Assembly (NCBI GenBank): GCA_017608295.1 | Contig: JAFCGF010000014.1 | Span: 1-44,669, forward strand | From: Candidatus Woesearchaeota archaeon | GTDB lineage: Archaea; Nanoarchaeota; Nanoarchaeia; Woesearchaeales; JAGVZT01 | Direction of reading: 5' to 3' | DNA length: 44,669 bases | Shown here: positions 33,340 to 41,746 of the stretch, piece by piece | Position numbering within the stretch: the first letter of the stretch is position 1 | Layout of the letters: each line of letters opens with the position of its first letter | Notes under the pieces: model-generated | Database searches by the model: none | What the model saw: the letters and a program-made list of their open reading frames with translations, nothing else | Told to the model about the DNA's origin: nothing | Program-made: the position numbers and the translations under genes

Positions 33340-34275
33340 ATGAAAGAGAAATATATGAATGTATGTGTGTTGTCTGTAACACTTTTAATTTGGATAGGTA
33401 CGGGATGTGACAATAATAAACAACAACAAATAGTGATAAATCCACCTACTTCGCAACAACAATCGACACAAGAAAACGTCAAAACTGACCAACTGGAATC
33501 ATCTGCCCTCACGATGGAGCATATCTGGCATGTTAGAGAACAGAAAAAACATGAAGAGGTCATTGAAAAAACAGAGAAATTTCTTAAAGCCAAGAAAAGG
33601 AACGAGGACACTTGTGGTACTTGCATGTTTTTACTGGCAGACTCTCACAGACAATTAGGGCATTTCGAGCAAGCTGAGACATTATTTGTAAAGGTAATCA
33701 GAGACTACCCTTACGCAAAATGGACCGATCCTAATTATAGTGATATTCCCGTCAAACCGCAGTGCGATGTTGGACTCCAGTTGGTTGCAGAACGTGACAG
33801 GTCTGACTTTCCTGAAAATTCGGGAGATTACATCACTTTAGCATGGAAGTACCTAGATAAGCAGAGGTTTGACAGGGCGATATTAATGACCGAGGCGTGT
33901 ATCAGCCGATTTCAAGGCGAAGCCAGAAAGCAGCAAGCCGCTCATGAAAATAAATATGAGGGAAGTCCTCCAAAATTGTCACCTAAGCCAGAGGAAAACA
34001 AAGAGATTCTCAGGCAGTTTTGGGCCTTATATGACGTTGGAACATGCTATTTTATTCTCGGACAAGTATATGAAAGGCAAGGGGATTTGGCTGCCAAACG
34101 TGGTATTACTCTGGAGGCTGGTAAGTTCTACGACAAAGCAATTAAGTGTTATGACGAGATCATCAATAAATATCCTGGCGCGCAATGCTTCGATCCTGAC
34201 GGTCCATGGTACTGGAGTGTCAAACAGGGAGCTGAGGACCATAATAGTGTTATTAAATTACATAAACGTCGATAA
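33340..34275 (+). CDS. TPR-type lipoprotein
   Basis: A 311-residue protein, ATG 33340 with GAGGTG upstream (an in-frame GTG at 33307 is less likely). The N-terminus is a lipoprotein signal peptide ending WIGTGC, with the modified Cys near residue 23, followed by a Gln/Ser/Thr-rich linker. Helical repeats follow: CMFLLADSHRQLGHFEQAETLF, YLDKQRFDRAILMTEACI and a last unit ending in KFYDKAIKCYDEIINKYPGA, which are tetratricopeptide repeats as in BamD/YfiO-like envelope lipoproteins. It would sit on a periplasmic membrane face and bind partner proteins. It is the last gene of the envelope trio and precedes a noncoding recombination junction. Confidence 0.8.
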   Translation: MKEKYMNVCVLSVTLLIWIGTGCDNNKQQQIVINPPTSQQQSTQENVKTDQLESSALTMEHIWHVREQKKHEEVIEKTEKFLKAKKRNEDTCGTCMFLLADSHRQLGHFEQAETLFVKVIRDYPYAKWTDPNYSDIPVKPQCDVGLQLVAERDRSDFPENSGDYITLAWKYLDKQRFDRAILMTEACISRFQGEARKQQAAHENKYEGSPPKLSPKPEENKEILRQFWALYDVGTCYFILGQVYERQGDLAAKRGITLEAGKFYDKAIKCYDEIINKYPGAQCFDPDGPWYWSVKQGAEDHNSVIKLHKRR

Positions 34276-34404
34276 CTGAAATGCAACTCGCGACCTTCGT
34301 GAAACTGTGATAAATTGTACAATAACCAAGGGTAAGGATACTATTAATAGAACAAGCAGAAATATGTCATCATAAAGGTTAATTTAGCCCGTGACTTCGG
34401 TGTT

Positions 34405-34426
34405 AAAAAAGTGTCAAAAAAGTGTC
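34405..34426. repeat. Exact 11-bp tandem direct repeat
   Basis: AAAAAAGTGTC occurs twice without a gap, at 34405-34415 and 34416-34426, at the edge of the iteron-bearing block. It may be a protein-binding site or replication slippage. Confidence 0.5.
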
Positions 34427-34773
34427 AGTCGCTACCAGTAAACCACTTGTATCGTTACTTGTTACTTACTTGTTAACTACTCGCAATCCTCATTTCCGGC
34501 TTAAAATGCGTGTTAAGCTATTGTCAATACATCAGTTACAACCGGATTTGTGGATTATGAATCCCATGCTCTAACCAACTGAGCTATGTCACTGAAAATG
34601 GATCACCCGGACGAATTCCGAGAATATCGAGGAAAAAAGTGGGTCACTAATTGGATCAGTCGTCACGTGATAACCACTTGTTAATAACTTGTTAGTGACT
34701 TGTTATTCACTTGTAACCCTCATTTTTACCCAGAAAATGCGTTATAAGCTCTTTCATAGTAGAGCTTTACAAC
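34425..34773. repeat. Duplicated ~117-bp block carrying ACTTGTTA iterons
   Basis: Two imperfect copies, about 34425-34542 and 34657-34773, both begin CAGTCG, pass through CCACTTGT, contain AAAATGCGT, and end with TTACAACC. The first copy holds ACTTGTT-type octamers at 34445, 34457 and 34468. The second holds four at 34676, 34687, 34698 and 34709, spaced exactly 11 bases apart, so all face the same side of the helix. Such phased iterons are typical of arm-type integrase, excisionase or replication-initiator binding sites. Each copy runs into a decayed tRNA-like sequence. This region (34276-34957) contains no supported gene. Confidence 0.6.
34531..34594 (-). pseudogene. Decayed tRNA-Met-like sequence
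   Basis: On the minus strand the D-arm and anticodon arm of a tRNA are preserved: TAGCTCAGTTGGTTAGAGCA followed by GGGATTCATAATCC, with a CAT anticodon. The ends can still pair as an acceptor stem (AGTGACA with TGTAACT, one mismatch), but the T-arm is missing. It is therefore not a functional tRNA. It may be the footprint of integration at a tRNA gene. Confidence 0.5.
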
Positions 34774-34831
34774 CAGCATATAGGACTTCGAATCCGAAGG
34801 TTGCAGGTCTGAGTTCTTCCCAGGCGATGCC
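34749..34831 (+). pseudogene. Decayed tRNA-Arg-like sequence
   Basis: A D-stem-like GCTC/GAGC pair is followed by an anticodon arm (GGACTTCGAATCC, TCG anticodon) and a T-arm-like GCAGGTCTGAGT. The T-stem no longer pairs, about 10 bases are inserted between the arms, and the end reads GATGCCA. It looks like an eroded tRNA, or the tRNA side of an old attachment site. Confidence 0.4.
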
Positions 34832-34957
34832 AAGTCAATAACCATCAAACACTTACGGGCTATAACCAATTTGGATCACAACTTTCCGCCTTGGCTTAAT
34901 CATGCCAACGAGTTTCTATGTGCAGAAAATCTCAAAGATGATAAACAGAAACCACCA

Positions 34958-34980
34958 CCGGATAACTCCACATTATCCGG
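34958..34980 (+). other. Core-type recombination site, left copy
   Basis: CCGGATAA and TTATCCGG form perfect 8-bp inverted arms around the 7-base spacer CTCCACA. This is the arm-spacer-arm architecture used by tyrosine recombinases. A 23-base stretch (34960-34982) is repeated exactly, in inverted orientation, at 40512-40534 next to a tyrosine recombinase gene. The site lies 12 bases before the likely start of the gene on its right and ends in that gene's ribosome binding site (GGAGG). Confidence 0.7.
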
Positions 34981-34991
34981 AGGTAAAACAT

Positions 34992-36173
34992 GTGATGAGG
35001 AAAGAACTTGAGTACCTAGAGCTTGCAAAGAGGAGTATTGTGAATAATAGTGTGGGGGATCCCACGAGCTACTTAGCACGTGCGAATCTTGAATACGGTC
35101 TTGCCAAAATCCTGTATGTGCAGGAGTACTTAGGATTAGACATGCAAGCATATTTCATAAGTCTTCCAGATTTTACAATAACTAGGTCAAATACTCGCTG
35201 GCTCAGCGGATTCTCATATGGGGGGCTATTGATATGGGGGGATGGTAGCATACCCCTAGTGATTCTGGATGCGCGTCCAAATACTTGTGGAACTCTTGTT
35301 GGAAGTTTTTCTGAGTTGCCATCCCTAAGAACACTGTTAAAGAGAGTGGATAAAGTTATGGAAAAAGAAACCTCCGATAGAAATCCTCTTTGGAACTTTA
35401 CAAGAAGGAATCATTTCTTCAACATATATGAAAATAAAACCGCCTCAGGAAAGGACTCACCTACATATTATTTCTTCCTGCACGGATGTCCTGCTGACGT
35501 TAAAAGTGGCCGAAAGAATACCACAGGGCTATATATCGACAATTGCGTTTGGCTTCAGCAGAATTGTCTCACGATAAAGACGCCATTCGGTCTTCTCAAT
35601 GTTCTAATAGAAGATAAAGCGGAGCATTATTTTGATTGTTATATGAAGCACGAAGTACATTCCAGAGAGTATCGTGTTGAAACGGCAAGAAACATTTTGG
35701 GAGATTTTGAAGAAATATCTAACGAAACACACTCAGGGCTAGTCAACATCAACCACCAGATTCTTGGTTGCTATTTGGTCTCATTAAATACAACTCTTCC
35801 ATTATCGATTTCTATGCACAAAGAAGCTTACCTTATTACACCAAAAAGAACTATATGGGCCATGTTACAGTCTTCAAAGCTGGGAGACCAAATCGGACAT
35901 ATCATCCCATATCGAATAGATAGACTCGCTCTTGTTCCTCATGGAAGTGGGTACACTATTCCGAGTCTCAAGAATGGAATTGACGTGTGTGCTGTAAATG
36001 AAAAGCGTTACTATGTGACGGAAATCGGTGATGCACAGGCTAAATTGATCATCTCAAGCATAAGCGAAATCCCATTTTCATTCCGAAACTTAGAGAATGA
36101 TATGGACACATTGAAGGCGGAGTACATGGATATTACTAGAGTTCTTAAGCCGGTTTACTCATTCAAAGTTTAG
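34992..36173 (+). CDS. Unknown protein in the putative invertible cassette
   Basis: A protein of about 393 residues with no recognised family. GTG 34992 or ATG 34995 are the likely starts: GGAGG at 34979-34983 precedes them with spacing like that of the SIR2-STAND gene, and translation from 34902 would have to read through the recombination site. Visible features are a helical N-terminus (RKELEYLELAKRSI), a strand-rich centre (SGFSYGGLLIWGDG, LVILDARPNTCGTLVGSF) and a C-terminal part containing LALVPHGSGYTIP. No membrane segment. No good promoter is visible to its left. It is followed by a methyltransferase gene on the same strand, and both lie between the inverted core sites. Function is unknown. 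Confidence 0.7.
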   Translation: MMRKELEYLELAKRSIVNNSVGDPTSYLARANLEYGLAKILYVQEYLGLDMQAYFISLPDFTITRSNTRWLSGFSYGGLLIWGDGSIPLVILDARPNTCGTLVGSFSELPSLRTLLKRVDKVMEKETSDRNPLWNFTRRNHFFNIYENKTASGKDSPTYYFFLHGCPADVKSGRKNTTGLYIDNCVWLQQNCLTIKTPFGLLNVLIEDKAEHYFDCYMKHEVHSREYRVETARNILGDFEEISNETHSGLVNINHQILGCYLVSLNTTLPLSISMHKEAYLITPKRTIWAMLQSSKLGDQIGHIIPYRIDRLALVPHGSGYTIPSLKNGIDVCAVNEKRYYVTEIGDAQAKLIISSISEIPFSFRNLENDMDTLKAEYMDITRVLKPVYSFKV

Positions 36174-36342
36174 TTTTGGAAATTTCGTTTCTATACTGGA
36201 GAACTTCACTGTATTCTCAGTACACATCTTGATAGGGGGATAGAAAAACGATGAGGGCCTCCAAGTCCAGAAAGAATCACGACATTTCATATATATGTAA
36301 CACAGAAAAACCATGAAATAATTATCTTAGGATCAACACCAC

Positions 36343-37122
36343 ATGCGTCATCTGAAAATAATATGGAATCAAGATAAGATATGCTCCACTCTATCAAAAA
36401 CAGAAGAAAGCCGAGAAAGACTCAATAGTCTTGCTCACAGGCTTGGATGGATATTTAATGAATTCAATGTTCAATCGATTGTGGACTTGGGTATAGGAGA
36501 TGGAGGATTAGCTAAGTATTACATGTCTTTGAAGCCAAATCTGCAAGTAGTCGGGCTGGATTTTTCACATCGCCTGCTGGCTATTGCGAAAAACAATATA
36601 GTGAATTTTGTGCAGAATTTGATGTTGATTGAGTGTGATATTTTGGAAAAGCTACCTTTGGCCCGGCATCCTGATGCATTCCTTCTTGTAAGAACATTGC
36701 ATCATATGGATCAAACTGCAATCAAAGAATTGCTTAATAGGCTGCATGTGCACTGCCATTCGAGTACCAGAATAATCATTGTGGAACGTTGGGCATTTAT
36801 CCCGAGAAGCGATATTCAGACTAATTTTCACAAAATCCGTCTGGCACTTTCTGAAGCCATGTTCCCAGGAATTGGTGAGTTCCATCATTCATTCCATGAC
36901 TACAAAACTCTTGCCACAGAAACGAATTATTTGGTTGAAAGTTTAGAATGGCATACAAGACAATTATCATTTGAGGGTTTTGTGAGAAAGGTAAACAAAT
37001 GGTTCAAACCCAATTTGAGACAAGAACTATACTCATGCTTAAGGAATGGCAGAGGAACCGTTGAACTGCCAACAATGATTATGGTTCTTAAGGAGAAATC
37101 AATCGCAAACAAAGTACTATAG
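36343..37122 (+). CDS. Class I SAM-dependent methyltransferase
   Basis: A 259-residue methyltransferase of the Rossmann (class I) type. Motif I is VDLGIGDGGLAKYY (near 47-60), motif II contains VVGLDFSHRLLAIAK, and motif IV/post I is DAFLLVRTLHHMD, where HHMD resembles small-molecule methyltransferases of the UbiE type rather than DNA methylases (no DPPY/NPPF motif). The substrate is unknown. It lies 169 bases after the unknown cassette gene and converges with the SIR2-STAND gene. Together with the upstream gene it forms the alternative payload of the proposed invertible segment. Confidence 0.82.
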   Translation: MRHLKIIWNQDKICSTLSKTEESRERLNSLAHRLGWIFNEFNVQSIVDLGIGDGGLAKYYMSLKPNLQVVGLDFSHRLLAIAKNNIVNFVQNLMLIECDILEKLPLARHPDAFLLVRTLHHMDQTAIKELLNRLHVHCHSSTRIIIVERWAFIPRSDIQTNFHKIRLALSEAMFPGIGEFHHSFHDYKTLATETNYLVESLEWHTRQLSFEGFVRKVNKWFKPNLRQELYSCLRNGRGTVELPTMIMVLKEKSIANKVL

Positions 37123-37337
37123 CTATCGGCAATCCATTAGTACATATCACTATTCAAAAGAAATGATCATAGCTTTTCATTGTGGTTCTTGACACGCCAG
37201 AGACCTTAGTTTGTTAACCTCGTCAACTGAAGTAACCTTGGACAAGTATGCATCGAAGGATTTTTCGTACCAAGTGTATGAAGCTAAAAAATCCCAATCG
37301 GATCTACAAAATATTTTCCCTTTTTCTTTTACTATAG

Positions 37338-40300
37338 TCATTCATGACTTTGATTTTTATAATCGCCTAGGAGGTCCTTGAGTAGTTTCTCGTTTTCTCT
37401 TTTCGATAATAGCTTTCGCTCCAATTGATCCTGCTTAATCTTGTGTTTTCTTCTTTCTTCAAGGCTTAAAATATGCATAGTTGAAAGAATGCCATGTACA
37501 TTTTTAATTTGCTTGTAAAGATTCATTTTATTAAACGCTTTTAAACTTTCTGTTACCATTGCGAGGGCTTCATCTTGATGTTTAAGCATTAGTAGTATCT
37601 GCCCTTTAAATAGAAATGATTTGTTTAGCTCTTTTACCTCAAACAAATCCATGGCGATACCAATACTGACGTCAATCAATTTCAATGCGGAGTGGTATTT
37701 CTTTTTCTTAAAGGCGATTCTGGATAGTGCACGATAACTAAATATTAGGCCACGCTTGTGACCAATGACCTCTTTTATTTTCTTTGATTCTATGTGATAC
37801 TTCGTAGCTAAAGCCAAATCTGCTTCGTACAGAGCTATATTTCCCAACCTCGCTTTTGTATATGAAAGACGTTTTTGATCTCCGATCAAATTGCTTGTTG
37901 AGACAACCTGCTTAAAGAGAGTCTCTGCATTTTCATACTCTCTGAAATCAGAGTAAATCATTGCGATTCTATGAGTGGTCTTGTTAACACTTATAACGTC
38001 CCCTTTTGTCATGCTCCTCGACAAAACGTAATCATAAATTGATAGGGCGGAAAGAAGATAGCCTTGAACGTAAAGGATTCTTGCGATTTGGGACAAGACT
38101 AATTCTTCGGTCAGTCCTTCCCATTCTTGTGAAGGTGAGGTGGTTTCTGCCATCATTCTGATTTGGAGCAAAGCTTCCATGTAATTCTTCTTTGCCGAGG
38201 TAAGATCACCAAGAAAATACTCCAATCTACCCATATTGTATTTGAAGTTTATGAAAGCCCACTGTATTCCTGCACAGGCCTCTTCAATACCTAAGAGGGT
38301 ACTCTTCCCTATGTGGTACTCCCCCAAGTTCTCGCACAGTCTGACTTTAATAAACTGAAGACGTAACCATGTTGTTTTGTTTACCTTAGTTAAATCTATT
38401 TTTTCAATGATATCCAAAAGATACGTAATCGAGCCGAAACGAATTATCTGGTCGTATTTGACCAAGAGCGTTTGGGCGACTAAACTAGATTGGTCGGCAA
38501 GAACTAAGTGATGAAGAGATTCTAAAAGAAATACCGGCTGTTCCTCTTGCGAAAGATACCGTTTTGCTATTTTCATGTGAATGATAGCAACATTCTTGTT
38601 TCTTCTGTAGCAGTACTCCCTTAGAATATCATGTACCGAATACCCCTTACCATCGCATTTTATAAGAAGGCGCCTCTGAAGTGATTCTAAGATACTTTTT
38701 AGCTGTTTTTTCGAGATGCCAACAGTCACCCGTATATCATCGAAATCTGCAAAATTTCTCCAAGCAGACATCACCCTAAGTACTTTTCTTTCATCTACCG
38801 TTAAGGAGCGGTATATTTGTGACACCAGCTTATCATTGATATTTTCCTCGATGTCGCGAGCAAAACTCTCTATTTCATTAGCTTCTATGTTATGTGTTAT
38901 CATGTATGCATATATCAGGTCCAATGAAAACGGGATTCCAGCGAAATTGACGAAAATTACTTTTGAAAGGCGATTGGAGAGTTCAATACCTTTCTTCTTG
39001 AAGTATCTTCTAATATCGGATGGGGAGAAACCGTCTACTTGTGTCATTTCTAGATCAGGATCCGTTTTCCCGTACAGGAAAGTCGGTTCTGTTCTTGATA
39101 TCAAGATTAGAACCGATGTATGCAAAGATGAAGTGATCCTCTGAAAGAATCGGAGTATGGTTTTATCTTTGATATAATGGAAGTCATCAAAGAACAAAAA
39201 ACACTTTGTTGCCTGCAGCATCCTAAGAAGAATTCTTATCGCCATATCCTCGTTTTCAGGATTCACATCAGTAGTCTGGAGAAAAGAACTTAATGCATCA
39301 TTATCGAGCTCATCCCTAACAAAACCTGCTAGTTCAAATAACAACTGATGTAGGCTGTGTCTACCTGATGCTGGAAAACTGTACCAGTAGGTTATTTTGC
39401 CGCATTTCTTCAGTTCCTCGTTAAACTTAATCGCCAGATAGGTCTTACCGCTGCCAGCAACACCTTTTATCAAAATGACCCGTTTGTGTATCGATTCCAT
39501 CAGTTGTGCGATTTCGTTCTTACGATCAACAAACGAAGTTATTCTTTCCAAATCCTTTGGAAAGTATTCTATTTTTAACGGAATTTTTGGCTGGAGGCGT
39601 ATAAAGTCCGTTGAATCCGAAGCTCGTTGAAACAGGGGGACTAGCCTTCGGTATAAGGTCTTAAGAAAAAGATCCAAGTTATCGATCTCAATTACAAATA
39701 CTTTCCCCGGATTCAGTGCTATCAATTCTCTTACTTTCGGGGATAATCGACTGTTCGAATTCTTAACCCAAATGATTCCGTAAGGAAGATAATCCTCATC
39801 TGAAATACACCTTATCATCGGATTCATTATTGAATTGTCATTCCCCCCATAGCCAACAAATATAAGCCCATACTCACGCATTATATGCTTGAAGATTTTG
39901 CTCTTCGCTGCCTCAAGTTCTTTCGTCTCCTCGGTGGTGTTCTTGAGGTGCGAATACCTATAATCCCCATGGAACTTTATTATTTTCAGGCTTTTATCCA
40001 GCAACTTAAAGTCACTAACTTCTTCACTGAATGCATAAGTGGTATATTCTACACCTATGGAATCCAACTGTTTTTCCAAAAGGTTGTCGAAATTTGTTGT
40101 CAATATAATCTCGCAAATATTGTTCTTGAGCATTTCAGTTAAATACAAGTGGGCATCAGACGGTTTCTTATCTTTGAAAAACCATTTCAAGAAATGCATT
40201 CTCCCTCTCCCAGACGGATTCACTAATTCAAGAGCATCTGCATATAGGTTCTGGCTTCCTGCCAAGTAGCCTTTCATCTTAAACCATTCCTTAACATTTT

Positions 40301-40502
40301 GTTCCCAAGGAGGAGTATTGGGGTTGTTGCTGAGAAAAACATGCTTCATGGCTTCGTAAGCGATTGAAGGCAAGTCCGGAAGATTTGCAGTGGCGAGGGG
40401 GACTCCAGCAGATACTGATATCCCCGCGCCGGCGAAGAAAGCAAAATGCGTACCTTTTACCGAGAACATCGCTAAAAGCTGCTCAATAGTCAAATTACAC
40501 AT
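37338..40502 (-). CDS. SIR2-STAND-TPR immune protein (Avs5-like)
   Basis: A 1,054-residue three-part protein. The N-terminal SIR2 effector (about 15-280) has FFAGAGISVSAG (25-31), TTNFDNLLEKQ, KFHGDY and FVGYGGND; this domain usually cleaves NAD+. A central STAND/NB-ARC-type ATPase follows: Walker A GVAGSGKT with Lys353, Walker B FLFFDDFHY with Asp439-Asp440, an ISRTEP sensor, a GIPFSL motif equivalent to GLPL, and a winged helix ending DILREYCYR. The C-terminal 400 residues are TPR repeats (YENAETLFKQVV and similar), the probable sensor of a phage protein. The order matches Avs5-type antiphage NLR-like proteins. It begins 26 bases after the stop of a tyrosine recombinase and is probably transcribed with it. 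A core-type recombination site lies in the gap. Confidence 0.88.
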   Translation of the reverse strand: MCNLTIEQLLAMFSVKGTHFAFFAGAGISVSAGVPLATANLPDLPSIAYEAMKHVFLSNNPNTPPWEQNVKEWFKMKGYLAGSQNLYADALELVNPSGRGRMHFLKWFFKDKKPSDAHLYLTEMLKNNICEIILTTNFDNLLEKQLDSIGVEYTTYAFSEEVSDFKLLDKSLKIIKFHGDYRYSHLKNTTEETKELEAAKSKIFKHIMREYGLIFVGYGGNDNSIMNPMIRCISDEDYLPYGIIWVKNSNSRLSPKVRELIALNPGKVFVIEIDNLDLFLKTLYRRLVPLFQRASDSTDFIRLQPKIPLKIEYFPKDLERITSFVDRKNEIAQLMESIHKRVILIKGVAGSGKTYLAIKFNEELKKCGKITYWYSFPASGRHSLHQLLFELAGFVRDELDNDALSSFLQTTDVNPENEDMAIRILLRMLQATKCFLFFDDFHYIKDKTILRFFQRITSSLHTSVLILISRTEPTFLYGKTDPDLEMTQVDGFSPSDIRRYFKKKGIELSNRLSKVIFVNFAGIPFSLDLIYAYMITHNIEANEIESFARDIEENINDKLVSQIYRSLTVDERKVLRVMSAWRNFADFDDIRVTVGISKKQLKSILESLQRRLLIKCDGKGYSVHDILREYCYRRNKNVAIIHMKIAKRYLSQEEQPVFLLESLHHLVLADQSSLVAQTLLVKYDQIIRFGSITYLLDIIEKIDLTKVNKTTWLRLQFIKVRLCENLGEYHIGKSTLLGIEEACAGIQWAFINFKYNMGRLEYFLGDLTSAKKNYMEALLQIRMMAETTSPSQEWEGLTEELVLSQIARILYVQGYLLSALSIYDYVLSRSMTKGDVISVNKTTHRIAMIYSDFREYENAETLFKQVVSTSNLIGDQKRLSYTKARLGNIALYEADLALATKYHIESKKIKEVIGHKRGLIFSYRALSRIAFKKKKYHSALKLIDVSIGIAMDLFEVKELNKSFLFKGQILLMLKHQDEALAMVTESLKAFNKMNLYKQIKNVHGILSTMHILSLEERRKHKIKQDQLERKLLSKRENEKLLKDLLGDYKNQSHE

Positions 40503-40511
40503 CTCTTTTTA

Positions 40512-40534
40512 CTCCGGATAATGTGGAGTTATCC
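40512..40534 (-). other. Core-type recombination site, right copy (inverted)
   Basis: Read on the minus strand, this 23-base stretch is identical to 34960-34982: arm GGATAA, spacer CTCCACA, arm TTATCCGG, then AG. The two copies are in inverted orientation, about 5.6 kb apart. The left arm here provides the final Gly codon and TAA stop of the recombinase gene. The right arm provides the GGAG ribosome binding site of the SIR2-STAND gene, whose ATG follows 9 bases later. Confidence 0.7.
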
Positions 40535-41491
40535 ATAGTTTGATTGTAAAAAAAACGAGTTCAGGCAGAAGTGGTTTCGTTGGTTAAACCTACTCAAAAC
40601 CTCCTGCTTTCTATGTTTTGAAACTTCCAGATAAATCTCTGTAGTGCTAATTCGGCTATGCCCCAGAATTTCCTGAACGGACCGAACATCTGCGCCATTC
40701 TCCAATAACATTGTGGCCATTGTATGCCGAAGACAATGAGGTGTAAATCTGCGCTTTATGCCAGCCATCTGGCTGTACTCATTGAATATATTCCCGAGAG
40801 AGTGGACGCTTAAACGTCGTTTGAATTTGTTAATAAAACAGGCATCTGTATCTGGAGCTAGTTCTGAACGATAGTTGAGGTATTCTCTGATCGACAGAAG
40901 TACTTCATCACAGGAGATGTACAACAGTCTTTCTATTCGTCCTTTTCCGAATATATTCAATGTCCTCCGGTGTACATCAATATCATGGATATTTAATTTC
41001 ACAAGTTCGTCTATCCGTATGCCAGTTGCAAAGAGGATTTCAAGCATAGCACGGTCCCTAAGCACTTTGAGTCGCTTTGTTCTGAATTCAGGTTCGTTTG
41101 CTACTTTCTTGGCTGTTCGATAAGCAGCCAACAATAGATTTCTCACTTCATTGGAGGACATAATTTTCGGAAGCCGTTTGGCGACTTTGAATCTGCCAGT
41201 TAGTTTGCGGGCAGGTGAGTTTTTGATAATTCCCTCACCTTCCAGAAACGAGAAAAATACTTTTATTGTCGCAAGCCTCCGGCGAATACTCGAGTCTTTC
41301 AGACCATCTCTCGCTAGGCGCCCAAGGTATTCACGCAAGTCACTGATCCGAACTACATCGATATGTTTGGATTTCAAGAAACTGTGAAAGCTCATCAGGT
41401 CACACTTGTAGGCTTTTATAGTTCTCTCCGAAAGGTTCTTTTCAACCTTCGATACGTATAGAAATTCTCTCACAAGCCTTTCATCATCCAT
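40529..41491 (-). CDS. XerC/D-like tyrosine recombinase
   Basis: A 320-residue recombinase. ATG 41491 is chosen because a perfect AAGGAGA lies 5 bases upstream (the frame is open further, to 41536). The N-terminal core-binding domain (about 1-90) includes NLSERTIKAYKCDLMSFHSFL. The catalytic domain (about 105-300) has Arg in FATGIRIDEL, Lys in the beta-hairpin FGKGRIERL, box II HCLRHTMATML, GHSRISTT and nucleophile Tyr287 in TEIYLEVS. All catalytic positions are present. Its stop codon lies inside a core-type site that recurs inverted at 34958, and the SIR2-STAND gene follows 26 bases downstream. It is therefore the natural candidate for the enzyme that recombines the two sites. Confidence 0.92.
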   Translation of the reverse strand: MDDERLVREFLYVSKVEKNLSERTIKAYKCDLMSFHSFLKSKHIDVVRISDLREYLGRLARDGLKDSSIRRRLATIKVFFSFLEGEGIIKNSPARKLTGRFKVAKRLPKIMSSNEVRNLLLAAYRTAKKVANEPEFRTKRLKVLRDRAMLEILFATGIRIDELVKLNIHDIDVHRRTLNIFGKGRIERLLYISCDEVLLSIREYLNYRSELAPDTDACFINKFKRRLSVHSLGNIFNEYSQMAGIKRRFTPHCLRHTMATMLLENGADVRSVQEILGHSRISTTEIYLEVSKHRKQEVLSRFNQRNHFCLNSFFLQSNYG

Positions 41492-41571
41492 TCCAATCTC
41501 CTTGTCTTGTTGCTTTCCGCTATAAAAAGGGCACAAAGAATATCGCGCCCACGTAATTTCTCTCTGTAATT

Positions 41572-41600
41572 AACATAATCATCATATCCCGATGTGTCAA
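41572..41600 (-). promoter_or_regulatory. Promoter of the recombinase/SIR2-STAND unit
   Basis: On the minus strand a perfect TTGACA (41595-41600) is followed after 17 bases by TATGTT (41572-41577). It lies about 80 bases upstream of the recombinase start. It would drive the recombinase and whichever cassette gene lies beyond the core site. Confidence 0.5.
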
Positions 41601-41746
41601 GCATCAGCCGACTGCATTCAGAAGAATTTATAATCTATTTGATTAAACATTTTACCTATCCGAAGTACATCAAGGAGGTCTGCAATACCAACCAAACACA
41701 AAAAATGATTGGTCATAATAAAAGCTTTTAACTAATCGGCCCACAT

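Noticed and set aside
34425..34773. CRISPR array
   Set aside because: The octamer repeats are only 8 bases long and 11 bases apart, without spacers of CRISPR length, and no cas gene is present in the window.
34784..35011. Open frame crossing the left core site (contains NFPPWLNHANEFLCAENL and DNSTLSGG)
   Set aside because: It looks rather protein-like but has no usable start codon before 34871 and overlaps both the tRNA-like sequence and the better-supported gene. It may be a remnant of a disrupted gene.
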